From positions 3,062,001-3,126,000 of the forward strand of contig NZ_CP036295.1 of the NCBI RefSeq assembly GCF_004801255.1: a stretch of 64,000 nt of DNA. Direction: 5' to 3'. This stretch comes from Desulfovibrio desulfuricans (GTDB lineage Bacteria > Desulfobacterota > Desulfovibrionia > Desulfovibrionales > Desulfovibrionaceae). The notes under the pieces were generated by a model. The model was not told where the DNA came from and searched no databases. It worked only from the letters and a program-made list of their open reading frames with translations. Below, piece by piece: positions 37,753 through 46,938 of this stretch. Each line of letters begins with the position of its first letter. Position 1 is the first letter of the stretch. Both the position numbers and the translations under genes were made by a program.

Positions 37753-39027
37753 ATGACGAGCTTCCACGACTTTCTCCGCAGGCTTTTCCCCATATGCCGC
37801 AGCATAACGGGCGACGGGGTGCGGCAGACGTTGCGCATACTGCAGGAAGAATTGCCCAATTTGCGCACATTTGAAGTGCCCTCAGGCTCCAAGGTTTTTG
37901 ACTGGACTGTTCCGGACGAATGGAACATCGCCGGAGCGCGCCTCACCGGTCCCTCGGGCGAAGTCATCGCCGACTTTGCCGACACCAACCTGCACGTCAT
38001 GGGCTATTCCGAACCGGTGGACTGCACAATTTCGCTTGACGATCTGCAAAACCACCTGCATTCGCTGCCCGAAATGCCCAAGGCCATCCCCTACGTCACA
38101 TCGTACTACGCCCGGCGCTGGGGATTCTGCATCTCCCACGAGCAGCGGCAAAAGCTTGCCCCCGGCATGTATCGCGCGGTTATCGATTCCACGCTTGCAC
38201 CGGGGCACCTGACCTACGGCGAGCTTGTCATCCCCGGCCAGTGCGAAAAAGAAATTTTTCTTTCCACCTACATCTGCCATCCCTCCATGGCCAACAACGA
38301 GCTTTCCGGCCCGGTGGTGGCCACGGCTCTGGCCCAGTGGGCGGCGCAGCAGCCCCGTCGCTACACGTACCGCTTTGTCTTTGTGCCCGAGACCATCGGC
38401 TCCATCACCTACCTGAGCCGTAATTACGAGGCCCTGCGCCGCAATGTGGCAGCGGGCTTCAACCTTACCTGCATGGGCGACGAGCGCGCGTATTCGTACC
38501 TGCCCAGCCGCCGAGGCGACACCCTGGCAGACAGGGCGGCCCTGCACGTGCTGCGACATTTTGCGCCCGATTTCAAAAGCTACACGTTTTTGAACCGCGA
38601 GAGCGACGAGCGCCAGTACTGCTCGCCCGGCATTGATCTGCCCCTGTGCAGCGTCATGCGCAGCAAGTACCACGCCTACCCCGAGTACCACACCTCGCTG
38701 GACGACTGCTCGCTGGTAACGCAAAAAGGCCTTGAGGGCAGCGTAAACATCATGACCCGCATACTTGAGGCGCTGGAAGAAAACGTCACCTACGAGCCGC
38801 GCGTGCTGTGCGAGCCGCAGCTGGGCAAACGGGGCCTGTACCCCACGCTGAGCACCAAGTCGTCCTGTACCGAGCAGGTTGATCTGATGATGGATCTGCT
38901 TGCCTACGCCGACGGCAACACCTCTCTGCTCGAAGAGGCCGACATCGTGGGGCGGGATATCTTTCGCTGTGCGGAAACCATGCGCAAGCTGGTTGAAAAG
39001 GACGTGCTGGCGGTCAAAAAATGCTGA
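37753..39027 (+). CDS. DUF4910 (M28-like) aminopeptidase-type protein
   Basis: 424 aa from ATG 37753 with AAGGAAGG upstream. N-terminal region FLRRLFPICRSITGDGVRQTL and FDWTVPDEWNIAGARL are family-defining. Metal-ligand candidates are His in YICHPSMANNELSG with the following Asn-Glu, VPETIGSI, and His in YPEYHTSLDD. The C-terminal winged-helix part is present. Proteins of this family occur in surface polysaccharide and amino-sugar clusters and as peptidase-like hydrolases. No such cluster is nearby here. It is monocistronic with a terminator. The hydrolase class is likely; the substrate is unknown. Confidence 0.85.
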   Translation: MTSFHDFLRRLFPICRSITGDGVRQTLRILQEELPNLRTFEVPSGSKVFDWTVPDEWNIAGARLTGPSGEVIADFADTNLHVMGYSEPVDCTISLDDLQNHLHSLPEMPKAIPYVTSYYARRWGFCISHEQRQKLAPGMYRAVIDSTLAPGHLTYGELVIPGQCEKEIFLSTYICHPSMANNELSGPVVATALAQWAAQQPRRYTYRFVFVPETIGSITYLSRNYEALRRNVAAGFNLTCMGDERAYSYLPSRRGDTLADRAALHVLRHFAPDFKSYTFLNRESDERQYCSPGIDLPLCSVMRSKYHAYPEYHTSLDDCSLVTQKGLEGSVNIMTRILEALEENVTYEPRVLCEPQLGKRGLYPTLSTKSSCTEQVDLMMDLLAYADGNTSLLEEADIVGRDIFRCAETMRKLVEKDVLAVKKC

Positions 39028-39047
39028 TCCGCTAAAGCGGCAAATAC

Positions 39048-39085
39048 AGCGCGGCAGGGGTTTGGGCCTCTGCCGCGCTTTTGTT
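39048..39085 (+). terminator. Terminator after the DUF4910 gene
   Basis: AGCGCGGCAG (39048-39057) pairs with CTGCCGCGCT (39070-39079), then TTTTGTTTT. GC-rich arms and a T tract. Confidence 0.85.
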
Positions 39086-39135
39086 TTGGCGCATCTGCCA
39101 TGTCGCGTCCATCTGGGCGCGCCCCGTGGCGTTTT

Positions 39136-39912
39136 CTACAGATCCCACCCCTGGGTCACTTCCCCGCCCTGCTTGTAGCGGAAGTCGCACACCTTGCCGC
39201 CGCTGGCCAGCGTGGTGGTGCGCGCAAGCCCCGTGCCCTCGGCCCGCGCGGTAGGAAAATCGATCTGACAGGGATAGGGGGCCAGCTCCGGCACGCCCTG
39301 GGCGGCAAAATACTTCATCAGCCCGCATTCGGTGTAGTCCACGCCAATATCAAACCCGATGCCGTCCCCCCTAAAGACAGTCTGCACCCAGTCAAGGGGA
39401 TAGCGCCGCTGCTGGCTGCGCTGGGCCCAGGCCTGCAGCAGGGCAAAATACTGCGGCAAAAAAAATCGCTGCCCGTTGGCGCGGTACAGCTCCTTTTGCT
39501 CCGCGATGCTATACCCGGCCAGGTCATACACGAGCTTGCCCACATCCCTCGCGCTGAAGCCGTGGGGCCGCATGGCCGCATACAGCGCCACATACTGCGG
39601 CCCCACCAAAAAGCTGGGGTAGGTCAGGTTTTCCGGCCCGCCGATGTCAGGCAGGGGCAGCAGGCGCGCGTGAACTTTTTTTGCCTCGGCAAACATGGCG
39701 CTCAGGTCCTGCGCCGGGCGCTGACCGGCCAGCATCTGCTGCGCGCCGTCGCACATACCGGCAAACTCGGCGTTGAGGGCCTCGTCGCTCACAGGTTTGC
39801 CAATACCCTGAGCAATGGACGCCATGCAGGGGCAAGGCAGCAACAGGGCGGCGCACGCTCCCAATGCAAAAGAACAGAACTCGCGGCGGGTAAACCTGGC
39901 TGTGCGGTGCAT
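39136..39912 (-). CDS. ATC hydrolase-family protein with Tat signal
   Basis: 258 aa. Twin-arginine leader TRREFCSFALGACAALLL at residues 8-25, so it is exported folded. The C-terminal half matches the L-2-amino-thiazoline-4-carboxylate hydrolase family: GFDIGVDYTECGLMKYFAAQ, then ELAPYPCQIDFP, then GTGLARTTTLASGGKVCDFRYK. The conserved Glu-Cys and Cys-Asp-Phe pairs are kept. Members are often of unknown substrate; the thiazoline activity is known for very few. Periplasmic location inferred. Confidence 0.8.
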   Translation of the reverse strand: MHRTARFTRREFCSFALGACAALLLPCPCMASIAQGIGKPVSDEALNAEFAGMCDGAQQMLAGQRPAQDLSAMFAEAKKVHARLLPLPDIGGPENLTYPSFLVGPQYVALYAAMRPHGFSARDVGKLVYDLAGYSIAEQKELYRANGQRFFLPQYFALLQAWAQRSQQRRYPLDWVQTVFRGDGIGFDIGVDYTECGLMKYFAAQGVPELAPYPCQIDFPTARAEGTGLARTTTLASGGKVCDFRYKQGGEVTQGWDL

Positions 39913-40255
39913 GACGGCTCCTTTGGCGCAAGGCGGTGCGGTTGCGGCTTACGGTATGATCTGCTTATAGCGGCAGCCGCAACGGCTGTCCATGTGGGCT
40001 ACTGCGGCGAGGCCGGGTTTGCGCCCGGGCAAAATATTTTTTAATTTTATTATATTATATATAAAACATAACTAGTGTTTGTTAATTCAGCAAGATAGCC
40101 TATACGGTTCTACTATCATACTAGCATACCATATTGACACTTTTGCATAACTGGTTCATGCAGTTCTGCTGAGATGCGAAAGACAGGCAATGCAGTGACC
40201 GTTGCAAGGCCATTATTACCTGTTGCCCTTATGATAAGCCCGCCGAGGAACAATC
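39913..40255. other. Intergenic region between divergent genes
   Basis: Contains an AT-rich tract at 40035-40075, a likely promoter zone. No supported ORF. Confidence 0.4.
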
Positions 40256-40744
40256 ATGCCAGTGCCCTTTGCTGTCACGGTGCTGCAGTACCAACAAGTG
40301 CGCCTTGTTGGCGTGAGTATACACACGACCCTGCACAAAGCCCCCGTCGACTGCCCCCGTTTGTGGAGCGATGTTTTTGCCCACCGCATGCCGGAGTTGA
40401 GCGGCAAGGCCCAGAACGCATATCAGGGGCCATCGTACGGGGTTTCTGTCTTTACCGACCACAAGGGGCTGGCCTTCAACTATTGGGCGGCCATGGAAGC
40501 ACCGGACATTGCCGAGCCGCCCATGGGCATGAGCGAAGTTATTCTGCCGGGGGGCTTGTACGCATGCTGCCGTATACCGGCTCCGGGCATGCTCCGCGAG
40601 GCCTACGACTATATGTATGATGTATGGCCGCAAACGGCCGAGGGCTTTCCCGTACAGGTCGACAAACCCTGCTTTGAACGCTACGACAGCCGCTTTTTCC
40701 AGTCTGGCACGCACGATGTGTACGTACCCATTCTGCCCCGCTGA
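40256..40744 (+). CDS. GyrI-like / AraC effector-binding-domain protein
   Basis: 162 aa. The fold class is suggested by QQVRLVGVSIHTTL at the N-terminus, YGVSVFTDHKGLAFNYWAAM in the middle, and the GGLYACCRIPAPGM strand, followed by a C-terminal Glu/Asp-rich end DVYVPIL. The stand-alone GyrI-like domain binds small hydrophobic ligands; no DNA-binding domain is attached. AGGA lies 8 bases before the ATG. It stands alone between a Tat-exported protein and the dioxygenase gene. Confidence 0.7.
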   Translation: MPVPFAVTVLQYQQVRLVGVSIHTTLHKAPVDCPRLWSDVFAHRMPELSGKAQNAYQGPSYGVSVFTDHKGLAFNYWAAMEAPDIAEPPMGMSEVILPGGLYACCRIPAPGMLREAYDYMYDVWPQTAEGFPVQVDKPCFERYDSRFFQSGTHDVYVPILPR

Positions 40745-41110
40745 GCTTGCCTCTGGTTTTCGCATAATCATTTTTCGACCCGCCGTCTGACCAGCACGGC
40801 GGACAGGCCTGCCGTGGCCAGCCAATCCGCGCCCTGCCTGCAGGAAAAACTGAGCCTGCGCTTCTGTGGCAGCGTGCTTTGCGGCAAAATAACGGCGCAC
40901 AATAGCCCGGCATACAAAGGCGAAACCCTGGCCGCAGAGCGGGGCTGGGGCCATACGGAATAGCGGCTTTTTCGCCCCCGCCAGCCTTGCGCCATGCGCC
41001 CGCCCTTGCGCGGCACTTGGCCTCGCCGCCGATTGACGCTAGACTTGCAGTACGGTTGCGTATCAGCATAAGCGCAGCCGTCGCTACCCCACCAGCAAGC
41101 GAGGCGACCC
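40745..41110. other. Intergenic region
   Basis: About 365 bp. Several long minus-strand frames cross it, but none has a start signal or family motif. Possibly decayed coding sequence; nothing supported. Confidence 0.35.
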
Positions 41111-41911
41111 ATGATCATGCCCGCATTTTACATCCCCCACGGCGGCGGCCCCTGTTTTTTTATGGACTGGTCACCGCCGGACACATGGAAGGCCCTTGGC
41201 GACTGGATGCGTAGCATCCCCGCCGCGCTGCCCGCCCAGCCCAAGGCGCTGCTTGTTTTTTCCGCCCACTGGGAGCAACCGCAGTTTACGCTGCTCTCCA
41301 CGCGCGATCCCGCGCTGTATTATGATTACTACGACTTTCCGCCGCATACCTATGAATTGCAGTGGCCAGCGCCGCCAGCGCCGGAGTTTTTTGACCGGGT
41401 GCGGCAGTGCGTGCGGGCAGCGGGCATGACGCTGGCAGAGGACAGCACCCGCGACTTTGACCACGGCGTATTTGTGCCCGGCCTGCTGATGTACCCGCAG
41501 GCGCAGATGCCCACGCTGCAGATCTCGCTGCGGCGCGGGCTCGACCCGCAGGAGCATCTGGCCCTTGGCCGCGCGCTGGCCCCACTGCGCAGCGAGGGGG
41601 TGCTGTTTGTGGGCAGCGGCATGAGCTTTCACAATATGGGGGCCTTCCACTACAGAGACAACACGTCCATTGAGGGCGCGACGATTTTTGACGACTGGCT
41701 GACAAAAACCGTGTGTAACCCGGACGCCGCCTTGCGCAACGCCGCCCTTGCGGAGTGGCAAAAAGCCCCCGGCGCACACTTTGCCCACCCGCGCGAGGAG
41801 CACCTTATCCCCCTGATGGTGATTGCCGGGGCCGCAGGTGCGGCGCAGGGCAAGCTTGCCTGGCACGGCAGGGCCATGGGTGCGCCGCTCTCCGCATTTT
41901 CTTTTGACTAA
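41111..41911 (+). CDS. DODA-type extradiol dioxygenase (YgiD-like)
   Basis: 266 aa of the LigB superfamily. Metal and catalytic histidines appear in YIPHGGGP (N-terminus), LLVFSAHWEQ, RDFDHGVFVPGLLMYP, SGMSFHNMGAF and REEHLIPLMV. The order and spacing match the 4,5-DOPA dioxygenase group, which opens catechol rings with a non-heme iron or zinc site. ATG 41111 has GAGG 6 bases upstream; ATG 41117 is also possible. Substrate in an anaerobe is unclear. It ends 54 bp before the tRNA-Ala that seeds the island. Confidence 0.85.
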   Translation: MIMPAFYIPHGGGPCFFMDWSPPDTWKALGDWMRSIPAALPAQPKALLVFSAHWEQPQFTLLSTRDPALYYDYYDFPPHTYELQWPAPPAPEFFDRVRQCVRAAGMTLAEDSTRDFDHGVFVPGLLMYPQAQMPTLQISLRRGLDPQEHLALGRALAPLRSEGVLFVGSGMSFHNMGAFHYRDNTSIEGATIFDDWLTKTVCNPDAALRNAALAEWQKAPGAHFAHPREEHLIPLMVIAGAAGAAQGKLAWHGRAMGAPLSAFSFD

Positions 41912-41965
41912 GTGCAATAAATACTTGCGCCTCGCAGCCAAAAGGTATAACTGATTTCTCCTCAT

Positions 41966-42342
<377 letters not shown>

Positions 42343-42444
42343 ACCGTCGTCCAGCTTTTTTGAATAGGTGACACACACATTCCTGCTAAACGCTGACAGA
42401 CCTCGGCTGTGTACAACAACCTGAAATATTGATATATTTTACAG

Positions 42445-43524
42445 ATGAATACAAAATTGCGTGCAATATCTCTCTTTGCTGGCTGCGGCGGAATGGACTT
42501 TGGTGCTGAAAAAGCTGGTATTGATATTATATGGGCAAATGAAATTGAGCACGATGCAGCAGAAACTTTGAGACAAAATTTTAAAAATGCAGAAATTGCT
42601 GAAGGCGACATAAAAAAAATTAAGTCGTTTCCTGAAGTTGATATAGTGATTGGTGGGTATCCCTGTCAGTCCTTTTCAATGGGCGGCAATCGCAATCCAG
42701 AGAATGATAAGCGGACTTATCTTTATCTAGAATTTTTGCGATGCTTAAACAATACCTCACCTAAATTTTTTGTTGCTGAAAACGTTTCTGGACTAAAGAA
42801 AATTGACAATGGCTCTTTTTTGCATGAACAAATACGCGTATTCAACGATGCTGGAAAATTTGGATATGATGTTTATTTTAAAGTTGTTGATGCAAAAGAC
42901 TATGGCGTCCCTCAGTCGAGAAAAAGACTCTTTATTGTTGGGATAAGAAAAGATTTAAAATTGCAGTTTAGTTTTCCCGAACCAAGTCATGGAAAAGTAG
43001 GATCCGGGTTGTTAGCGTATGAATCGCATGGGCACGCAATCAAAGGTTTGCCTTCATGGCCTGAAGGCGAATTCTATGAGCGCCCACACGATCCAGAGGG
43101 GCATATGTCATGGTACTACATGTCACGCAACCGCAGAGCACCTTGGGTTGGCCCTTCATTTACGATAGTTGCGAACTGGCGGCATGTTACTTTGCACCCG
43201 GCTTCCCCTGTAATGAAGCTTACATGGTCAAATTTAAGTGATGGATGGAAACAACGGTGGGACTTTACCGATGAACACGATGCTGCGCTAGCGCAGCATC
43301 AAATTATACCTCTCGACACACCGCGTAGGCTTTCATGGAGAGAATGTGCCCGCATTCAAACTTTTCCCGCTAATTTTGAGCCATTTGGGAAGGTTGAATC
43401 CAAATTTACCCAGATTGGGAACGCTGTCCCTCCGCTACTCGCTGAAAAAATCCTAAAACACCTTGTAAGCGGTCGCGGGCTGCAAGAGCAAAAAGTTCCG
43501 CCTCAGCAACTTGCATTAATCTGA
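42445..43524 (+). CDS. DNA (cytosine-5-)-methyltransferase
   Basis: 359 aa with all core C5-methyltransferase motifs: I (SLFAGCGGMDFG, 9-20), IV (GGYPCQSFS with nucleophile Cys74), VI (AENV, 111-114), VIII (VPQSRKRLF, 155-163) and X (TQIGNAVPPLLA near the C-terminus). The target-recognition region lies between about 180 and 300. AT-rich, unlike the core. It converges with the next gene, overlapping by 9 bp at the 3' ends. Together they fit a type II restriction-modification pair; recognition sequence unknown. Confidence 0.93.
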   Translation: MNTKLRAISLFAGCGGMDFGAEKAGIDIIWANEIEHDAAETLRQNFKNAEIAEGDIKKIKSFPEVDIVIGGYPCQSFSMGGNRNPENDKRTYLYLEFLRCLNNTSPKFFVAENVSGLKKIDNGSFLHEQIRVFNDAGKFGYDVYFKVVDAKDYGVPQSRKRLFIVGIRKDLKLQFSFPEPSHGKVGSGLLAYESHGHAIKGLPSWPEGEFYERPHDPEGHMSWYYMSRNRRAPWVGPSFTIVANWRHVTLHPASPVMKLTWSNLSDGWKQRWDFTDEHDAALAQHQIIPLDTPRRLSWRECARIQTFPANFEPFGKVESKFTQIGNAVPPLLAEKILKHLVSGRGLQEQKVPPQQLALI

Positions 43525-44346
43525 CCCCCATTTGGCAGGCCAATATGTTTTTGCCCTATCAGAAGGGGTATAAACGGGAGGCTGCTCTAAATAAAAAATT
43601 GGTGATTTATAAATCGCCTCTGATGCCCTTGGGTAGTATTTTAGTTGTCCCCCAGAAAGGCCGTACCAATCAAAGACAACTTCTCTTGGATTACTGCTAT
43701 CATAACCGCGTAAACATTTTTCAGAAGAAAACTCCCATATTAACCCTGTTGGCAGACTTAAAGAAAAGGAATGTACTTGGTATGAACGTACACCATCTTT
43801 AATTTTACTACTAACTGTAATATACTTACTACTCGCGATATCTAATTTTTTTCCAGGATTGTTATTTTCGTATTTTTGTTTTGCCTCTGTGTGCCATTGT
43901 GTTACAGTTGCTATGATGCACTCACCAACACTTTTAGCTACACTCTGTCTTTTTTCACGAAAAACATTCTCGGTAAGTTGCAACTTTTGAACTATTGGTT
44001 CCCATAGTTTTGCAGGTGAATTGCACAGCTCCATATACACACGCCCCGCATTTTCCAAATCTTCAAGGGCACTAGCCCGTGACAATTCTTTAGATTTTAA
44101 GGAAATTCCATAAGTGTTATTTATATGTGCTGTTGAACTGACGACAACATCAAAAATTTCCTTATTCTCGTTTGCATAGCCAGCAAGAATATCTGCAAAG
44201 ATTCTCTCAAAATCACGCCAACCCGGCCTTGACGAATTATCACTTTCTCTCTCTTGACCGCTTCCATCGCGAAACACACTCATTGACAAACGTAAACGCT
44301 CAAGTTCTCGCGAGTTAGGCTTACGTGTCAAAAAAGGAATAGACAT
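43516..44346 (-). CDS. Probable type II restriction endonuclease partner
   Basis: 276 aa, start at 44346 with GGAGG 7-8 bases upstream. No motif I can name with confidence. The region GWRDFERIFADILAGYANENKEIFDVVV followed by SLKSKELS resembles the acidic-then-ESK/EXK active-site spacing of PD-(D/E)XK nucleases (Asp in FDVVV; Lys in SLKSKEL). It is convergent with and overlaps the methyltransferase gene, the usual setting of a cognate nuclease. Both genes sit between the 346-bp inverted repeats. Assignment rests mainly on context. Confidence 0.6.
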   Translation of the reverse strand: MSIPFLTRKPNSRELERLRLSMSVFRDGSGQERESDNSSRPGWRDFERIFADILAGYANENKEIFDVVVSSTAHINNTYGISLKSKELSRASALEDLENAGRVYMELCNSPAKLWEPIVQKLQLTENVFREKRQSVAKSVGECIIATVTQWHTEAKQKYENNNPGKKLDIASSKYITVSSKIKDGVRSYQVHSFSLSLPTGLIWEFSSEKCLRGYDSSNPREVVFDWYGLSGGQLKYYPRASEAIYKSPIFYLEQPPVYTPSDRAKTYWPAKWGSD

Positions 44347-44357
44347 TTAATTTCCTC

Positions 44358-44703
44358 CATTAGTTGTGGGAAGAGCGAAATATATTAACTCACCCTGGAG
44401 GATAAGGCAAGACGGCCTCTATAAATTTAATTAAATCGCTAATTTACAAGTATTTTTTATACCACACCGAATAAAAAATTCTTTTGCGCCATGAGAGTTT
44501 GACCTAGCGGTCGCATCAGAAATTTGTTGTTATCAGTCGGTTGCAGATATGAAAACAATGCGAACTTCTGAAAACGAACCCATTCCTCCATGCATTCCCC
44601 TAAAAACGAAAAAACCCCCGACCATCTTTCGATGATCGGGGGTTCCTATTTACCTATCTGGTGGAGCTGAAGAGAATTGAACTCTTGACCTCTTGAATGC
44701 CAT
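44358..44703 (-). repeat. 346-bp inverted repeat, right arm
   Basis: Inverted copy of 41997-42342. Its inner end is only 11 bp before the nuclease ATG, so promoter sequence for that gene lies inside the repeat. Its outer end is the tRNA-Ala 3' fragment (44650-44703), shared with the larger repeat to the right. Confidence 0.9.
44650..44703 (-). repeat. att-like copy B: tRNA-Ala 3' fragment
   Basis: 54 bp on the minus strand matching 41997 onward: anticodon loop, T arm, acceptor 3' strand, CCA and flank. It is preceded on its own strand by CCTTAGT, which comes from the recombinase side, so no complete tRNA forms. Confidence 0.9.
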
Positions 44704-44773
44704 ACTAAGGCATGATGCCCCAAACCTTACACCGTCAATGAAATCAGGCTATTAAATGTATATTTCCCGTCCG

Positions 44774-44803
44774 TTTTGATACATTTTGATACATTTTGTA
44801 TAT
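44774..44803 (-). repeat. 10-bp periodic repeats at recombinase 3' end
   Basis: TTTTGATACA occurs twice back to back, followed by TTTTGTATAT, giving three units with helical-turn spacing between the att copy and the recombinase stop codon. Equivalent tracts sit at 54043-54072, 56438-56470 and 58518-58552. Likely arm-type binding sites for the recombinase. Confidence 0.55.
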
Positions 44804-44808
44804 CCCAA

Positions 44809-45402
44809 TCAGATTTCATGTGTAAGGATTTCAAGCACCTCCTTGTCCTCAATGCCCAGGTACCTCATGGTGACACTAGGGGATGAATGGTTGAACCTTT
44901 TGCAGATCAGCTCAAAACCCACACCAAATTTTGTCCTCTGAATGTATCCGAAGGTTTTTCTAAGGGAATGTGCGCCGTAATTGCCTTCAAGGTTTATGGT
45001 TTTGCACCATTCCTTAATCATGCGGTTTACGGTCATAATCGTAAGAGGCTTCTGGTGGCCTCTTCGGGATTGGAATAGGTAATCATCATCATAATGGTTA
45101 GATGCCTCCAGATGCCCTCTGAGGGCCTTGTAGACCTCCCTGTTTATATAAAGGGTGTTGGTCTTTCCGGTCTTGGATTCTCTGATTTGTATGGCTTGTC
45201 CGGGTTTGGCATATTTGACGTGTGAAATTTTGAGTTTAAGCAAATCACCAGTTCGGATTCCGTTGTTGATGCCAAGCGTGAAAAGCAGCAAATCACGGGG
45301 CCGTGATGCAAGCAGCTTTTTAATGGATTGAATATGGGACAATTCTCTGATTGGTTGAACGAGTGTTGATGATCCGTTTTTGGGGTGATTGGGGTTATTC
45401 AT
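44809..45402 (-). CDS. Short tyrosine recombinase (FimB/FimE-sized), copy 1
   Basis: 197 aa, essentially a catalytic domain only. The complete active-site set is visible: Arg50 (NNGIRTG), Lys77 or Lys80 (ESKTGK), His145-x-x-Arg148 (AHSLRKT), His172 (FNHSSP) and nucleophile Tyr181 (TMRYLGI). The length and lack of an N-terminal core-binding domain resemble the FimB/FimE inverting recombinases rather than phage integrases. It ends about 105 bp from a tRNA-Ala fragment. The translation is identical to the copy at 53444, which lies in opposite orientation. It probably acts on the tRNA-Ala att copies; whether it inverts, excises or inserts is not shown. Confidence 0.88.
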   Translation of the reverse strand: MNNPNHPKNGSSTLVQPIRELSHIQSIKKLLASRPRDLLLFTLGINNGIRTGDLLKLKISHVKYAKPGQAIQIRESKTGKTNTLYINREVYKALRGHLEASNHYDDDYLFQSRRGHQKPLTIMTVNRMIKEWCKTINLEGNYGAHSLRKTFGYIQRTKFGVGFELICKRFNHSSPSVTMRYLGIEDKEVLEILTHEI

Positions 45403-45740
45403 GGCATTGCCTCAATGTTAAATTAATATGTAAAATCAGTATATTACTTAACATTGTATGTACACTGCCACTAAATGAAATGAATAATAGATTAAAATGA
45501 TTAGATAAAATGACAGAAGTTAAGTTTTATAAAGAACTTATCCTGAAATTTCCGATAGTTATGTGTAATTTTTCGATTCAGGGAACTTGAAAAAGTTAGC
45601 ATTGGGAATGAGAAAATATCCACGCATTTGAATCTACATGTTGAATAAGTGATTGAATGTTCAATCAAATAACTAGCATGATTTAAAAAAATGTAGATTG
45701 GAAAAAAATTGAATTTATTTTGCAAATTTTTTGATTTTAA

Positions 45741-46165
45741 GTGATTTTGGAAACTGGTTTTCGATAAATTATATTCAAGAAAACGGATATATATAAATTT
45801 GAATATGGACATATAAGAATAGAATGAAATTATTTTGTAGAAAATAGTGATAACTGAGAATTTGAAAAACTTGTTTTTCAAATTTGAAGTTAATCCCGAA
45901 GGGATTTAATGCAAATGAGAAATAGAATGGAAATATGAATTGAATGGATTAAATTCAGATTTTGATTTGATTAATTTGTTTGATTAGAAATCCCGGAGCG
46001 GGATTTAACTTCGAAGTTGAAAAACTTGTTTTTCAACTTCTCAGTTGCAATTTTTATTTTGAAAAGACATTTTAAATGATTTTATACTATTCCATTCTTC
46101 TTAAAGAAGAATTATATACGATTTCTTGTATATAATTTATTGGAAACTGGTTTCCGAAATCATAG
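45741..46165. repeat. Palindrome-rich AT region (left arm copy)
   Basis: Two block types occur on each side of a centre near 45950. Outer blocks (about 45741-45790 and 46109-46165) carry GGAAACTGGTTTTCG-like sequence plus a tataatttat tract. Inner blocks (about 45850-45910 and 45989-46046) contain near-perfect hairpins, e.g. GTTGAAAAAC-tt-GTTTTTCAAC, followed by AATCCCG..CGGGATT. The whole is an imperfect palindrome of about 425 bp. Candidate origin, transfer or recombination structure; no gene is supported. Confidence 0.65.
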
Positions 46166-46350
46166 TTTTGAATAAAAAAGTGATATTTTTTTAAATTTAT
46201 TTTTGTTTTTATTTAGAAGCAATATTAATAATGTGTATTTTATAGATTTAGTGCTGTTTAGAAGCTAAAAAAATTTGAATAGAGCATGAAAAGTAGCAAA
46301 AATGACGAAAAATTATTTTTAAATTTCAAGCAGATAACCACATTTCCACT

Positions 46351-46396
46351 AAAAAGGGGAGGCTTTATACCTCCCCAAAATTCTGAAAATCCCCAT
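46351..46396 (-). terminator. Terminator of the left XRE gene
   Basis: GGGGAGG (46355-46361) pairs with CCTCCCC around a CTTTATA loop. On the minus strand it ends in a T run. A diverged inverted copy lies at about 52363-52407 at the other end of the core, so the core carries its own end repeats. Confidence 0.65.
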
Positions 46397-46418
46397 TCCA
46401 GCCGCATGCGATAAGCAA

Positions 46419-46742
46419 TCATTTGATTTTGAGCTTTGCCTTGATCTGCGTTTCAAGCTCACGAAGAACGTCAACAGGAGCGGCTTGAAGCAGCTTTTTA
46501 ATCTTGTTGATTTGTTGACGGTGCTCACGGTCAGTCTTGGCAAAAATCTGGGCTGGCGTGAAGTTCAGCACCTGCCCAATCTTTTCATAAAAATTGATGG
46601 TTGCATCCGGCGAACCCTCTTCGATTTTTCGAAGTTCAGCAATGGGAATTTCTGCTTTCTCGGCAAGTTGCTCCTGAGTAAGCTTCTTTGCTTCCCGCAG
46701 ATTCACGATCTTTGCCCCAACGATTTTGAAAGACTCCATCAT
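46419..46742 (-). CDS. XRE-family transcriptional regulator
   Basis: 107 aa, start at 46742 with AGGAG 8 bases upstream. HTH at about residues 9-62: GAKIVNLREAKKLTQEQLAE then PIAELRKIEEG. The C-terminal part is a charged helix (REHRQQINKIKKLL). Probably the repressor of the divergent plus-strand operon starting at 46939, in the usual layout for a small integrative element. Confidence 0.85.
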   Translation of the reverse strand: MMESFKIVGAKIVNLREAKKLTQEQLAEKAEIPIAELRKIEEGSPDATINFYEKIGQVLNFTPAQIFAKTDREHRQQINKIKKLLQAAPVDVLRELETQIKAKLKIK

Positions 46743-46938
46743 AAGTCATGCTCCTGTATGATTTTTTTAAAAAATATACAGGGTTATCGGGAAGTACACA
46801 GTTATTTTACGGGAAAGGCGGTCACAATGACCGCCTTTTTTTGCGTGTTTATTTCGTGGAAGGTTAACAATTCAAAAAACCATCGTAAAATCGGCGTAGC
46901 TTTCAAAATTTGTATAACCTTTAACTCAGGAGTTGGAC

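Larger units (their letters stand above)
44650..46348 (+). repeat. 1699-bp inverted repeat, left arm
   Basis: Contains the tRNA-Ala 3' fragment, the 197-aa recombinase gene (44809-45402) and about 940 bp of palindrome-rich AT DNA. Its inverted partner is 52498-54196, of exactly the same length, and the recombinase translations from the two arms are identical. The two arms flank a 6.15 kb core. Confidence 0.92.

Noticed and set aside
45501-45881. 126-aa open frame in the left inverted repeat, duplicated at 52965-53345
   Set aside because: It overlies the palindrome-rich AT region, has a composition dominated by Phe, Ile, Lys and Asn, lacks a ribosome binding site and is identical in both arms only because the DNA is. 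I treat it as non-coding.
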